Below are positions 47,398-56,666 of a stretch of 64,000 nucleotides of DNA, one piece after another. Positions within the stretch are counted from its first letter, which is position 1. Each line of letters begins with the position of its first letter. The stretch spans positions 1 to 64,000 of the forward strand of contig JAAHGF010000003.1 of assembly GCA_010672585.1 (NCBI GenBank), read 5' to 3'. Origin of the DNA: Okeania sp. SIO1I7. GTDB taxonomy: Bacteria > Cyanobacteriota > Cyanobacteriia > Cyanobacteriales > Microcoleaceae. A program made the translations under genes and the position numbers. The notes under the pieces are model-generated. The model was not told the origin of the DNA. It did no database searches and saw nothing but the letters and a program-made list of their open reading frames with translations.

Positions 47398-47847
47398 TCA
47401 CCCGAGTTTCCGAAGCTGCTTCAAAATCTCTTCATATTCTTGGGCAGTATTAAATTTTTTCCTAGTCGTTTCTGGTGCTAATGACTTGAGAATTTTCTGA
47501 CATTTTTCACAGCGATTTCCTTTCCAGCAGTAACAGTCATCTACTAACTCTAAAAGAGTGGATTTTAAGCGACTATTTTCTGTTAGTAATGCCTGGTAGT
47601 TATTTTGAATAGATTCAACAACTAAACTAATATGTTGTAAATCTTGACTGAAGTTTTCCAGGTCATTAATAGTATCAGTTCTAATTTGATGTTTAACTTC
47701 TAATTTTCCCCGTAAACTATCTTCCCATTCCTGGGTTTGTGGTGTTTTTGCACCCTGATGAATCCTGAATTTAGCAATTTTGCTCATTTGCACCTCTTTA
47801 AGTTTTCCCAATTTTTTTTCTTCACATAAAACTACAAAAACTTTCAA
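47398..47847 (-). CDS. Unknown 149-aa protein with Cys cluster
   Basis: Not recognised. The N-terminal region is basic (KIAKFRIHQGAKTPQTQEWE), a helical middle follows, then a cysteine group CYCWKGNRCEKCQK that could bind zinc, and a C-terminal helix. The first residues (MKVFVVLCEEKKLGKLKEVQ) may be untranslated: an internal ATG (MSKIAKFRI, 47787) preceded by AAGAGGTG is a better start. It belongs to the same minus-strand block as the coiled-coil genes. Confidence 0.6.
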   Translation of the reverse strand: MKVFVVLCEEKKLGKLKEVQMSKIAKFRIHQGAKTPQTQEWEDSLRGKLEVKHQIRTDTINDLENFSQDLQHISLVVESIQNNYQALLTENSRLKSTLLELVDDCYCWKGNRCEKCQKILKSLAPETTRKKFNTAQEYEEILKQLRKLG

Positions 47848-47909
47848 GCTAAAAGCTGTAAATAGAGACGCAAAAAAATCATTAATATTAATATTGCGCC
47901 TCTACATAT

Positions 47910-48620
47910 TTATGAAGATATAGCAGCAGCTAAAGACTCATTTTCTTGTGGTAATGCTGTATCATTACTAATATTTGAACCTAGTAAAGAATAATTTCGA
48001 TCGCTATTAGTATGAGCTACCATCAAACTAGCAGTTTCTTCAGCAGATAAATTATCTAAGCAAACCATCTTTCTAGTTCCTTCTAAATCAATCATTCTTG
48101 ATAGATTATTTTTGTCAGAAAGCACTGCTGCTGCCTGCTGAATAATCGACCAATCTGTACGTTCTTGCCAACGCCATTTTAAGCTGTAATAATTGATAGG
48201 TTTTACCACTCCATTTTCATCTGGTTTTTGACCGCTATGCTTGATAAATTCAGGCAGAAAAATTCCTGTTGCTGGTTCTACTCCTTGACTTTGAACTGAA
48301 GCAATTAAACGATTAAAATCATTCAATGAACGACCTTTAATATATGTCACCATTAACACTCCATGAGGTAATTCTCCTGACTCAGCAACAAACCAGATTT
48401 GACCCCATAATGTATTAATTGTTTGACCTAAATTGCCGAAAAATTTGCTAAACTTGATGATTGTCATTGAGATTTTAGAACCATAATCTGTGTCTCCAAT
48501 TACCCATTGTCCTGACTGACAATTATTACGAACTGCAATAGGAATCTCTGGTACCAATAAAGCTTGTTTCGGTTTCGCTCCAAACACATAAATTTTTGCT
48601 TTAACATTAGAATTAGACAT
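47910..48620 (-). CDS. Unknown 236-aa protein heading the coiled-coil block
   Basis: Not recognised with certainty. The protein is soluble, with no signal peptide; notable parts are NCQSGQWVIGDTDYGSKISM, IWFVAESGELPHGVLMVTYI and YYSLKWRWQERTDWSIIQQA. It could be a DUF5895-type protein of large-genome cyanobacteria, but this is a weak memory-based guess. As the first gene of the four-gene block it probably shares a promoter located upstream of 48620. Confidence 0.7.
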   Translation of the reverse strand: MSNSNVKAKIYVFGAKPKQALLVPEIPIAVRNNCQSGQWVIGDTDYGSKISMTIIKFSKFFGNLGQTINTLWGQIWFVAESGELPHGVLMVTYIKGRSLNDFNRLIASVQSQGVEPATGIFLPEFIKHSGQKPDENGVVKPINYYSLKWRWQERTDWSIIQQAAAVLSDKNNLSRMIDLEGTRKMVCLDNLSAEETASLMVAHTNSDRNYSLLGSNISNDTALPQENESLAAAISS

Positions 48621-48779
48621 CTTTTATTTCCTTGAATTTTATTTTTTGCTTGCCTTGAAAAAAGTAGTAGGTTATAGAATAAAAAAAATTATTTAACTCC
48701 TAAAACCCACAAATTAAGTAAGTAAGTCGGTGGAAAAAAAATCACCTAAAACCTAATACCTAAAACCTTCTTACAAGCT

Positions 48780-49078
48780 AATTAGGGCTTGCTGATTAAA
48801 TCTAAAAGCACTCTTTTGATAAAGGAGCCTTTAAAGGAGCGAAAAAAGTTCCTGGTATCACGTTGAAAACCCTCAAAAACTTAGCATAAAAGGCAGGGGA
48901 GATAGCAGAAAAATCACTCTGACAAATATATTCGACTATCTCCTAATTAATACCTCGTTTCTCCTAACTATTCTCTACTCCTCTACTCCCCCACTCCCCT
49001 TTTCCCCTCCTGGGAGGGGGAGGGGCGAGGGGTGGGTCCCCTACTCCTGAAAAAGACTTTTGAGCGCAAACCCTAATT
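48780..49078. mobile_element. MITE-like element with AATTAGGGTTTGC ends
   Basis: The element has ends AATTAGGGCTTGCTG (48784) and GCGCAAACCCTAATT (to about 49077) and an inner CCCCTCCTGGGAGGGGGAGG palindrome plus CTCCCCTA short repeats. A related complete copy lies at 63215-63484 with matching inner sequence. The right end touches the stop of the 108-residue gene. Confidence 0.65.
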
Positions 49079-49399
49079 AATTAGATGTGTCGCCTTTGCT
49101 GGTTGTGGATATTGGTAATCTGTAGTTGCTTCCTGCTGCGCTTTAATAATTCGCAATGCTCCCAACAAATGCTCTAACATTTCTATGTGAGCAGGAGTAA
49201 AGTGAATACTGAAGCCTTCCCCGTCTCTTGCATACCCTGGGCAAACAAGAGAAGCTGAATTCTGTTCTTCATGGGTGGCAATATACAACCAGTCTTCGTC
49301 TTCCAATTTGTAGTGTGTATCTGTCCAGGTTCTCAGCATAATGCTATCCTCCAGGTGAGCTGTACTTGTTGAGACTCTCATAAATTTATAATTAGCCAA
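49073..49399 (-). CDS. Unknown 108-aa protein divergent from Xre-ImmA
   Basis: A small soluble protein starting MANYKFMRVSTSTAHLEDSI. It has a mixed alpha/beta look (WLYIATHEEQNSASLVCPGY; FTPAHIEMLEHLLGALRIIK) and no known motif. It is transcribed away from the Xre gene from the same 190-bp region, which holds four repeated TTGA-N8-TCAA motifs, so it is likely controlled by the Xre regulator. Confidence 0.65.
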   Translation of the reverse strand: MANYKFMRVSTSTAHLEDSIMLRTWTDTHYKLEDEDWLYIATHEEQNSASLVCPGYARDGEGFSIHFTPAHIEMLEHLLGALRIIKAQQEATTDYQYPQPAKATHLIN

Positions 49400-49435
49400 C
49401 TTGAGTATGACTCTATATATAGATCCTAAATTTCA

Positions 49436-49551
49436 TTGACTTAATTTTCAACCTTACCAATAGTGTCTAATTGGTTGATTTTTATTTCAACTAAATCTAT
49501 TGTAGCGCTAGTTGATTTTATCGTCAAGGCTTTAGTTGAAATTTTCGTCAA
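49436..49551. promoter_or_regulatory. Four TTGA-N8-TCAA operator-like motifs
   Basis: Inside the divergent region there are four 16-bp motifs with the same half-sites TTGA and TCAA separated by eight bases: 49436-49451, 49475-49490, 49512-49527 and 49536-49551. They are spaced 39, 37 and 24 bp apart (start to start). Such an inverted half-site array is what an Xre-type dimer would bind. The ribosome-binding site AGGAGG (49572-49577) of the Xre gene follows. Confidence 0.6.
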
Positions 49552-49585
49552 AGTTGCTTAAAATACTTATTAGGAGGTAAAAGCC

Positions 49586-49924
49586 GTGGAAAAAAGTTTT
49601 GGAAAGTTAATTAGAAAGGCCCGTAAAGACAAAGGATATTCCCAACGAGAGTTGGCCAAGTACTTAGGAGTGGACTTTACATATTTGTCCAAGCTAGAGA
49701 ACGATCGCGCCGACTATGCACCAAAAGAAGAAGTGATTCGTGGGTTAGCTAGGAATCTCGATTTGGATGAAGAGGAATTAATTTTCCTCGCTGGCAGAAT
49801 TCCTCAACAGTACGAGGAGATTCTCAAACAAAATCCAAAAGAGATGCTAGCATTGTTCCGACGAATGCAAGAAAATCCTGAGTTCGCTCAAACAATATCT
49901 CAAGCTGCAACAGAGGGAGAATGA
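49586..49924 (+). CDS. Xre-family transcriptional regulator
   Basis: A 112-residue protein starting at a GTG with AGGAGG eight bases upstream. Residues 5-65 form a Cro/CI-type HTH (FGKLIRKARKDKGYSQRELA, then YLGVDFTYLSKLENDR). The C-terminal part is helical and probably mediates dimerisation. It is paired with the ImmA-like protease gene three bases downstream; such proteases typically cleave or antagonise the partner repressor. Confidence 0.92.
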   Translation: MEKSFGKLIRKARKDKGYSQRELAKYLGVDFTYLSKLENDRADYAPKEEVIRGLARNLDLDEEELIFLAGRIPQQYEEILKQNPKEMLALFRRMQENPEFAQTISQAATEGE

Positions 49925-49927
49925 ACC

Positions 49928-50611
49928 GTGAGTATCCTCAAACCGTATTGCTTTTATCGCAAAGAGTCGATTGAGCGTCGGGCAAATGATATTCTCAGGC
50001 GAATGCATAAGACCACAAATTTTGCTCCCAGGTGGCCTTTTGAAGCTTCTTTAGTTGCTGATTTTTTAGACTTGGGAGTGGTTTGGGATGAAATTCCTCC
50101 TGATGAAGGGGGAGCGATCGCTGCCCGAATTTTACCAACCGAACGACTGATTGAACTCAATGAAGAGATTTTAGATAAGCCTCAAGGTTTTCAAGAATCA
50201 ACACTTGCTCATGAAATTGGTCATTGGGTACTGCATATTAATCAGGATGAAGCAGATGGAGTTGTGAGGCAGTTAGAACTAGACTTTGGTGATTATGGAA
50301 CACCAAATCAGTCAGAACAACCTTTTGTTTGTCGGGGTGCAAGTGGCAGCCAAATTGATTCTATTGAATGGCAAGCTCAATATTTTGCAGGCTGTTTATT
50401 GATGCCAAAATCGATTCTTGAGGAGAAAAGACAAGGCAAAGATTTAACTAAGTGGTCAAATCTTTATAAAATTAAGGATGAGTTAGGTGTCAGCATTTCT
50501 AATTTAACTTACCGTCTGCAAGAGTTTGGCTGGATTTACATTCCTAAAGGTAGTCGAACAATTCATCGCGGACCTGAGGAAATTCAAGGACAAACACAAC
50601 TGTTTGGATAA
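49928..50611 (+). CDS. ImmA/IrrE-family metallopeptidase
   Basis: A 227-residue protein starting at GTG. The zinc motif HEIGH at 95-99 (STLAHEIGHWVL) and the downstream conserved EWQAQYFAGCLLMPKS are diagnostic of the ImmA/IrrE (DUF955) family. Family members cleave or inactivate Xre repressors after stress or during mobile-element induction. Three bases separate it from the Xre gene, so they form a two-gene operon. Confidence 0.92.
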   Translation: MSILKPYCFYRKESIERRANDILRRMHKTTNFAPRWPFEASLVADFLDLGVVWDEIPPDEGGAIAARILPTERLIELNEEILDKPQGFQESTLAHEIGHWVLHINQDEADGVVRQLELDFGDYGTPNQSEQPFVCRGASGSQIDSIEWQAQYFAGCLLMPKSILEEKRQGKDLTKWSNLYKIKDELGVSISNLTYRLQEFGWIYIPKGSRTIHRGPEEIQGQTQLFG

Positions 50612-50669
50612 ACTTAAAAACTGACACAAAGAAATTAGCCAGCCTATTTCAACGGCTGGTTGAATAATA

Positions 50670-50864
50670 TTAGAAGTCAGGAATGGCATCGGGCAATTCT
50701 TCTTCCAGTAATCTCAGGCGAGGATATTAATAAGCAGCAATAGTTCCCATAATTGCTAATAAATCTATAACAACATCTAGAAGACCAACTACACGATCTT
50801 AGCTAACTCCAATTATTTTTCCTATATTTTCTGATAAAAGAGTATCCGCGTTTTTTGGTTCCTC
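50670..50864 (-). pseudogene. Decayed small ORF with two in-frame stops
   Basis: The minus strand reads EEPKNADTLLSENIGKIIGV, stop, DRVVGLLDVVIDLLAIMGTI, stop, then YPRLRLLEEELPDAIPDF and a final stop. The continuity of sensible hydrophobic and acidic segments suggests a former small membrane-associated or helical protein. I do not recognise it. The rest of the 50612-50950 gap holds one ATATCATGTCCGG element end (50871-50883). Confidence 0.35.
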
Positions 50865-50950
50865 TGCGTAATATCATGTCCGGTTGAATAGTTATAAATA
50901 ACGAGGTAAGAGTAAACCCAATTCCTGATATAGCTTTTAGCAAATAGCTA

Positions 50951-51745
50951 TCAGCAATCGGTATCTATTCCTGCTTCTCGAAGTAACTGTTCTAAACGTT
51001 TGGTACGTTCCTCAGCAACTTCTTTGGCCTGACGTTCCTGTTGGAGTGCTGACTCAGCAACTTCTCTGGCCTGACGTTCTTCTTCTTTGGCCTGACGTTC
51101 CTGTTGGAGTGCTGACTCAGCAACTTCTCTGGCCTGGCGTTCCTCTTCCTTTGCCTGGCGTTCCTCATTCAATTGTTGTTGAATTTGGAAATAATCTGCA
51201 AATGATTGACCATCTGGACGATACAATTGCAAAATTTCCGGCAACACCTCAAACTTAATTCCCAACCTTGGGGAAACCCAACCATTCATCTCGTCAATTA
51301 CATCTAGTAACGATCCAGAACGCAACCATCCTGTCAAATCATTTTTTTGCGGATCGTACAAATAATACTCTTCCACACCATGATTGTCATAAAATACGAG
51401 TTTCTTGCTCATCTCCTTCAAAGTATTTCCTGGAGAAAGAATTTCAAACACCACTTGCGGAGCAATATTATTTTCTTTCCATTGTTTGTAAGAACCCCTA
51501 TCGCCTTTAGGTACTCCAAACGCCACCATGATATCTGGCGCTTGACGGGAACTATCGCCTTGTACGGGATACCAAAGCAAATCTCCAGCCACAAAGACTT
51601 CAGGATTTTCTGCAAATAGCCAAGCTAGATTATGATAAATTACCATTATCCAGCGAAATTGAACTGTATTATCTGCCGTTGGTTGACCGTCACTATCGGG
51701 ATAAACAATTTCTGAATGGATTGGGGTTTCGAGTTGTTTCACCAT
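50951..51745 (-). CDS. Uma2-family (DUF820) putative endonuclease with coiled-coil tail
   Basis: A 264-residue member of the cyanobacterial Uma2/DUF820 family, which has a PD-(D/E)xK nuclease fold. The fold is seen in APDIMVAFGV and VVFEILSPGNT. The C-terminal 75 residues are charged coiled coil with an imperfect repeat of about 22 residues (ERQAKEEERQAREVAESALQ). The family is highly multiplied in cyanobacteria and its biological role is unsettled. Confidence 0.9.
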   Translation of the reverse strand: MVKQLETPIHSEIVYPDSDGQPTADNTVQFRWIMVIYHNLAWLFAENPEVFVAGDLLWYPVQGDSSRQAPDIMVAFGVPKGDRGSYKQWKENNIAPQVVFEILSPGNTLKEMSKKLVFYDNHGVEEYYLYDPQKNDLTGWLRSGSLLDVIDEMNGWVSPRLGIKFEVLPEILQLYRPDGQSFADYFQIQQQLNEERQAKEEERQAREVAESALQQERQAKEEERQAREVAESALQQERQAKEVAEERTKRLEQLLREAGIDTDC

Positions 51746-51846
51746 AGTTTTTTCCTCAAAAATTCTGCAAAACCTCTATGATTTTATTATTTGAGTCTAA
51801 TATCACAATATAACCTGTTGCTAAAGAATAAAGCAACTACTCTAAT

Positions 51847-52032
51847 GTAAGCATTCAGCTATTAGCTGTCAGCTATCAGCAACAAGACTCTCTCTTTAAA
51901 GGACGGTGTTTAAATTAACAACTTACTTTAAGGGTAAGGGAGGCAACTTTTGTAGTAAGACAGTTAAATATTGCTTTGATCCTAAACTAAAAGCAATAGC
52001 TGATAGCTGATGGCTGACGGCTGAATGCTTAC
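51847..52032. mobile_element. MITE-like element with GTAAGCATTCAGC ends
   Basis: A 186-bp element, GTAAGCATTCAGC at the left and GCTGAATGCTTAC at the right, with a centre (GGGAGGCAACTTTTGTAGTA) that is the inverted counterpart of the element at 46061-46261. The sequence from 52033 to 52338 has no gene: a purine-rich AGGGAACAGGGAACAGG repeat lies at 52280-52305. Confidence 0.75.
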
Positions 52033-52338
52033 ACTCTAATACTATCAAAATCTAGGAAAAATGCGATTACTTGTTGAAAAAAATCTCTAGCTAATTTCCT
52101 ATATTTGCCTAAAAAACCAGCAAATAACGAATACTAAGAGACCTTCCGGGTGCAGCAAAACGCCGAAATTCTAGAAGTCCTGTACGAGTTTGACTCACAA
52201 ATCGATAACAAATTCTTCAGTGTTATTTTTTTCATTTGTATAATCAAACCTGCACGGAACCAATAGACATCTCCAGAAAAGAGGGAACAGGGAACAGGGA
52301 ACAGGGAAGAATAATTGATAATTTCTGGATAATAATTG

Positions 52339-52459
52339 ATATCATGTCCGTTGGGGCGCGTTTGTGTAAAAGTTAGCCTTGATATCTACAGGAAATTTAA
52401 GTGTTTTTCTTGCCTGTTGCCTATTTACTATACAAGACCGATGCTACCGGACATGATAT
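52339..52459. mobile_element. MITE-like element with ATATCATGTCCGG ends beside glgX
   Basis: A 121-bp copy of the family, with ATATCATGTCCG at the left and CCGGACATGATAT at the right. The right end meets the glgX stop codon, so the element may act as a terminator hairpin or as a 3' tag. Confidence 0.7.
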
Positions 52460-54579
52460 TAATTGAGCTTTGCCATTAAAACAATAGCAGCTCGTGCCTC
52501 TACTCGATACCTAACACCAATAACTTTTGTAGCTGTATCTAAATCATTAAAATCTTTAGGAGAAGGAAAAGCAGTATTAATAATTAAATACCAACTTTCC
52601 CCTTTTTTTAAACGTGGTAACTCAAACATTAAAGGTTTCCAATAAGCATTCAAAATAATATGAAAATATTCACCACTTTCTGGATGCTTCAAACTAAAAG
52701 CTAAAGTCCGAGAATCATCCCACCAATCAGGTTTACCTAAATGTATTCCATGCCAACTAATATTAGGTACTTTATTCGGATCAACTTCCTCTTCCTCTCT
52801 AGCTAAAGATGACTCTGGAGTACCTGAACCAACTGTAGCTAAAACCTTATCTACCCGCATAATTTCTAACTCTTGGGTAAAATGAATAATTCCTTTCACA
52901 AATCGCAGTAAATCGGTTTGTTTCTCAATTTGCTCCCAATCAAACCAACTTAGTTTATTATTCTGACAATAACCATTATTATTACCCAGTTGAGTTCGCC
53001 TTACTTCATCTCCCATTAAAATCATTGGTGTCCCTTGGGAGAAAAATAATATGGTGAAAAAATTCTTAATTTGTCGCAGTCGTAATCTTTCAATTTCCTG
53101 CTTATTAGTTAATCCTTCAACCCCACAATTCCAGCTATGATTATCATTAGCACCATCGCGATTATCTTCACAATTAGCTTCATTATGTTTTTCATTATAA
53201 GAAACCAAATCATTCATAGTAAAACCATCATGACAAGTAATAAAATTAATACTATGATTTGGTTCGCGGTCGGGTTGAGGATAAATATCCGGACTACCCA
53301 TAATTCTAGCCGCTAACTTATCAACTATCTTGTAGTCACTTTTAACAAACTGACGAACATCATCACGATAATGTCCGTTCCATTCAGCAAAGCGATCGCC
53401 AATAAATGAACCAACTTGATATAATCCCGCAGCATCCCAAGCTTCTGCAATAATTTTTGCCCCTGCCAGAACAGGATCGGATTCAATTGCCCATAACACA
53501 GGTGGATCTTCCAACGGATCGCCAGTCACACTGCGAGACATAACAGATGCTAGGTCAAACCGGAACCCATCAACGTGCATTTCTCTAACCCAGTAACAAA
53601 GACAGTCAACAATTAAGCGATGTACAAAAGGATTATTTGTATTGAAAGTATTGCCACAACCACTATAGTTACTGTAATAATTGGAGTCGTCTGTCTCCAG
53701 AATGTAGTAAGTAGAATTTTCCAGTCCCCGGAAAGAAACTGTCGGTCCGTTTTCATTCCCCTCCGCAGTGTGATTAAAAACAACATCCAAAATTACTTCT
53801 ATTCCAGCTTTGTGCAAAGCTTTTACCATATCTCGGAATTCATCCATCGGTCCGAAAATATCTTTGCGAGAACTATAATTGTGGTGAGGAGTAAAAAAGG
53901 CGATCGGGCTATAACCCCAATAATTGATTAGAGGTTCGCGCACATCTTGTTCATCAAATTGCTGTACGGGTAATAATTCTACAGCAGTGATTCCTAATTC
54001 TTTCAGGTAGGGAATTTTTTCAATTAGTCCGGCAAAAGTCCCCCGTTTTTTTGGAGAAACGCCAGAATTAGGGTTACGAGTAAATCCACCAACGTGCATT
54101 TCATAGATAACTGTATGAGCGTAAGGTATGTTTAGAGGTATATCATCTTCCCAGTCATAAGCAGTTGGGTCAACTACAACCCCTTTGAGAGCATAAGCAC
54201 AGTTCTCACCATAACCAGTAGCAGCTTCACGACTATATTTTTCTTGTCCCACTACTACTCTAGCGTAAGGGTCTAGTAAAATCTTTGTACTATCAAACCG
54301 ATGACCTTTTTCTGGCTCAAGTGGTCCATAGACTCGGTAAGCATATATTTGTCCTGCCTCAAGACCAGAAATAAATATGTGCCAGTAATGATGGGTTTTA
54401 TGTTGTTTCGGGTCGAGTAAAATTACTTGCGTTGCTTTAGCTGCGTGGGGTTCATCAAATAATAGTAATTCTATTGCTGTAGCATTTTTAGAGTAGATGG
54501 AAAAATTTACTCCTTTGGGGTCTTTGGAGACTGTTGCGCCAATGGGAAAACTATGACCTGGTAAGATATTAAGATTCAT
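52459..54579 (-). CDS. glgX: Glycogen debranching enzyme (GlgX/isoamylase type)
   Basis: A 706-residue GH13 debranching enzyme that hydrolyses alpha-1,6 branches of glycogen. An N-terminal CBM48-like domain (PIGATVSKDPKGVNFSIYSK) is followed by the TIM barrel: VIYEMHVGGFTRNPNSGV, the catalytic nucleophile segment DGFRFDLAS near residue 340, acid/base region IIAEAWDAAG, and FITCHDGFTMNDLVSYN. A final beta domain closes the protein. Length fits GlgX. The start at 54579 is opposite the first Usp gene, so the two share a short divergent region. Confidence 0.95.
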   Translation of the reverse strand: MNLNILPGHSFPIGATVSKDPKGVNFSIYSKNATAIELLLFDEPHAAKATQVILLDPKQHKTHHYWHIFISGLEAGQIYAYRVYGPLEPEKGHRFDSTKILLDPYARVVVGQEKYSREAATGYGENCAYALKGVVVDPTAYDWEDDIPLNIPYAHTVIYEMHVGGFTRNPNSGVSPKKRGTFAGLIEKIPYLKELGITAVELLPVQQFDEQDVREPLINYWGYSPIAFFTPHHNYSSRKDIFGPMDEFRDMVKALHKAGIEVILDVVFNHTAEGNENGPTVSFRGLENSTYYILETDDSNYYSNYSGCGNTFNTNNPFVHRLIVDCLCYWVREMHVDGFRFDLASVMSRSVTGDPLEDPPVLWAIESDPVLAGAKIIAEAWDAAGLYQVGSFIGDRFAEWNGHYRDDVRQFVKSDYKIVDKLAARIMGSPDIYPQPDREPNHSINFITCHDGFTMNDLVSYNEKHNEANCEDNRDGANDNHSWNCGVEGLTNKQEIERLRLRQIKNFFTILFFSQGTPMILMGDEVRRTQLGNNNGYCQNNKLSWFDWEQIEKQTDLLRFVKGIIHFTQELEIMRVDKVLATVGSGTPESSLAREEEEVDPNKVPNISWHGIHLGKPDWWDDSRTLAFSLKHPESGEYFHIILNAYWKPLMFELPRLKKGESWYLIINTAFPSPKDFNDLDTATKVIGVRYRVEARAAIVLMAKLN

Positions 54580-54667
54580 AATTTTTGACTTACTTAATTA
54601 TTAGATAACGTTGGTAATTTTATACAATGTAAATAGATATTTAACAAAACCACTGGAAGTATTAATT

Positions 54668-55141
54668 ATGTATGAAAAAATTTTAGTTGCCATCGATACC
54701 TCTGCTATTGGCGATCGCGTGTTTGATATAGCCCTAAAGTTAGCAAAAATCGGTCAACCTAATCTAATGTTAGTTCATATTCTCTCGGAGGAAGCAGAAG
54801 AAAGTCCGATAAATTATTGGCCAATGATTGGTACTGACATTGGCACAAATCCAGAGATGATGAAAGAATATCATCAACTTTGGGAAAAATTTGAGCAAGA
54901 ATGTTTACAAATGTTGAAATCAAAAGCAGATAAAGCAAAAGAACTTGGGTTCAATACAGAATTTACCCAACTAAGAGGTAATCCTGGTCGAGAACTCTGT
55001 AAAATAGCTCAAAAGTGGAATGCTGATTTAATCATTATGGGACGTCGTGGACATTCCGTTTTTAGTGAGCTGCTATTGGGTAGTGTCAGTAATTATGTGA
55101 TTCATCGCGCTCATTGTTCTGTTCATATTGTACAGGATTAG
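54668..55141 (+). CDS. Universal stress protein A
   Basis: A 157-residue UspA-type protein; the ATG at 54668 gives the canonical MYEKILVAIDTSAIGDRVFD start, and an upstream in-frame start would add 19 atypical residues. The ATP-binding signature MGRRGHSVFSELLLGSVSNY is intact. A paralogue lies about 480 bp downstream. Confidence 0.93.
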   Translation: MYEKILVAIDTSAIGDRVFDIALKLAKIGQPNLMLVHILSEEAEESPINYWPMIGTDIGTNPEMMKEYHQLWEKFEQECLQMLKSKADKAKELGFNTEFTQLRGNPGRELCKIAQKWNADLIIMGRRGHSVFSELLLGSVSNYVIHRAHCSVHIVQD

Positions 55142-55623
55142 CTTTTTTTTATTAGTAATGAGCAGTTATTCATTAGTATTCATAGATATCAATGAATAAT
55201 TGCTTATGGATACTCTGGTAGTAGCTAATATCAATTCGATCAATATTTGTTACAAATAAGTAGGTTATTTCTGAGGATTCAACTCACCCCTCCTGCTCCC
55301 CCTCCCTGGATGGGAGATCAGGATTCAGGAATCAGAATAAATAACTTTGATACCATTTATTAGGTGGGAATTTATTTTTTTCGTCCAAGGGAAATCTCCT
55401 GCACGTGTCTTTTAATTGCCCAAATTAATTCGTAACATTCTTTTTTCACGCTTGGTATAACTCTATCAAGAAAGCTACTCAAAATCATAGTTTCCGTTTT
55501 CACTAAGAATAATTAGTCTGAGATTGACCATAGTGAAATCAACATTAAAATTTATATTTTTTTCAGATAATTAGGATACAATATTACTATCAAATAAAAT
55601 AATTAGATTTTCATCAAAAGATT
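55142..55623. other. Gap between two Usp genes, no gene seen
   Basis: About 480 bp without a convincing ORF. It has a short CTCCCCCTCCCTGGATGGGAG palindrome-like piece near 55300 and AT-rich sequence before the second Usp gene, which probably carries its own promoter. Confidence 0.4.
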
Positions 55624-56088
55624 ATGTATCAAAAAATTCTAGCAACAATGGACACATCGGCAGCAGGCGATCGCGTATTTGCTGCTGCTCTCAATTTAGC
55701 CAAACTCAATAATTCTTACTTAAAATTATTGCACGTTTTATCTCCCGACGAAGGAGAAACTCCCCTTAAATTTGGAGCAATTTCTCGGGAATTTAATAAA
55801 GAATTGATTGCGGAATATCAACAAAAATGGAAAGATTTTGACAAAAAATGTCTAGATATCTTGCAGTCACGAGCTAACGAAGCGACAACAGCAGGAGTAA
55901 ACACAGAATTTCTTCAAACTGAAGGTGCGCCTGGAAAGCAGATATGTAAGGTAGCTGAGGAGTGGGGTGCTGAACTAATTGTTATGGGACGCAGAGGACA
56001 TTCTGTTGTCAGTGAAATGGTTATAGGTAGCGTGAGCAGTTATGTAATTCACCGGGCGAAATGTTCGGTACTGGTTGTACAGCAATAG
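55624..56088 (+). CDS. Universal stress protein B
   Basis: A 154-residue UspA-type protein (MYQKILATMDTSAAGDRVFA) with intact GRRGHSVVSEMVIGSVSSY nucleotide-binding motif. It is clearly a tandem duplicate of the gene at 54668, with the same length and motif spacing. Universal stress proteins of this ATP-binding type act in stress adaptation; the individual role is unknown. Confidence 0.93.
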   Translation: MYQKILATMDTSAAGDRVFAAALNLAKLNNSYLKLLHVLSPDEGETPLKFGAISREFNKELIAEYQQKWKDFDKKCLDILQSRANEATTAGVNTEFLQTEGAPGKQICKVAEEWGAELIVMGRRGHSVVSEMVIGSVSSYVIHRAKCSVLVVQQ

Positions 56089-56666
56089 TTTTTGTAGGTG
56101 CGGGTTCAATTGATTTCAATTTTGGGTGTTGGTGAATCAAGCTATGAAACCTAAATTTTGCCAAATATAAAATGCTTTTCAGTTACAGCGCTTTTCAAGT
56201 CGATGAACCACATCTTTACAAACAAAACCCTGTAGGGACGTTCCATGGAACGTCCCTACTGTGGTCTACCCAAATGAAAACTGCTGTAATAGTTAAGCGT
56301 TTGCGGTAGCGATGCGGAGCATTATCGCCATTAAAGCAAAATCATAGCCAAAATCACCAACGCCAAAAAATGTTCATATTCTATGTCTTCCTCATCTACA
56401 AAATCTTCGTTGTTCATAATTAGTTCTCAGAGCGGACATGATATCAGAAGTCAGGAGATTCAGGAACGAGAATAGGGAAAAAGGTAGAAAAAGAGTATTC
56501 ATGCAGCCGTAATGGTATACAAGAACAAGGGATACTTGGCACGGGAGCAAGATGCTCCCACTGTTTTTGTAACAAAAATAATGACAATGCATAACCATTA
56601 GAATGCACTACCACAAAAAAATGCTCCCTACTCCCCTACTCCCTATCTATAGCTATTAAATGGTTT
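56089..56666. repeat. Intergenic region with perfect palindrome
   Basis: No gene supported. A perfect palindrome GTAGGGACGTTCCATGGAAC followed by GTCCCTAC lies at about 56233-56260 and could fold as a hairpin downstream of the Usp gene. A GCGGACATGATATC element end is at 56432. A 28-codon minus-strand frame (start 56420) encoding an acidic then hydrophobic peptide is probably noise. Confidence 0.5.

Noticed and set aside
56338..56420. 28-codon minus-strand peptide with acidic start and hydrophobic tail
   Set aside because: Too short, no clear ribosome-binding site, and located among repeat fragments.
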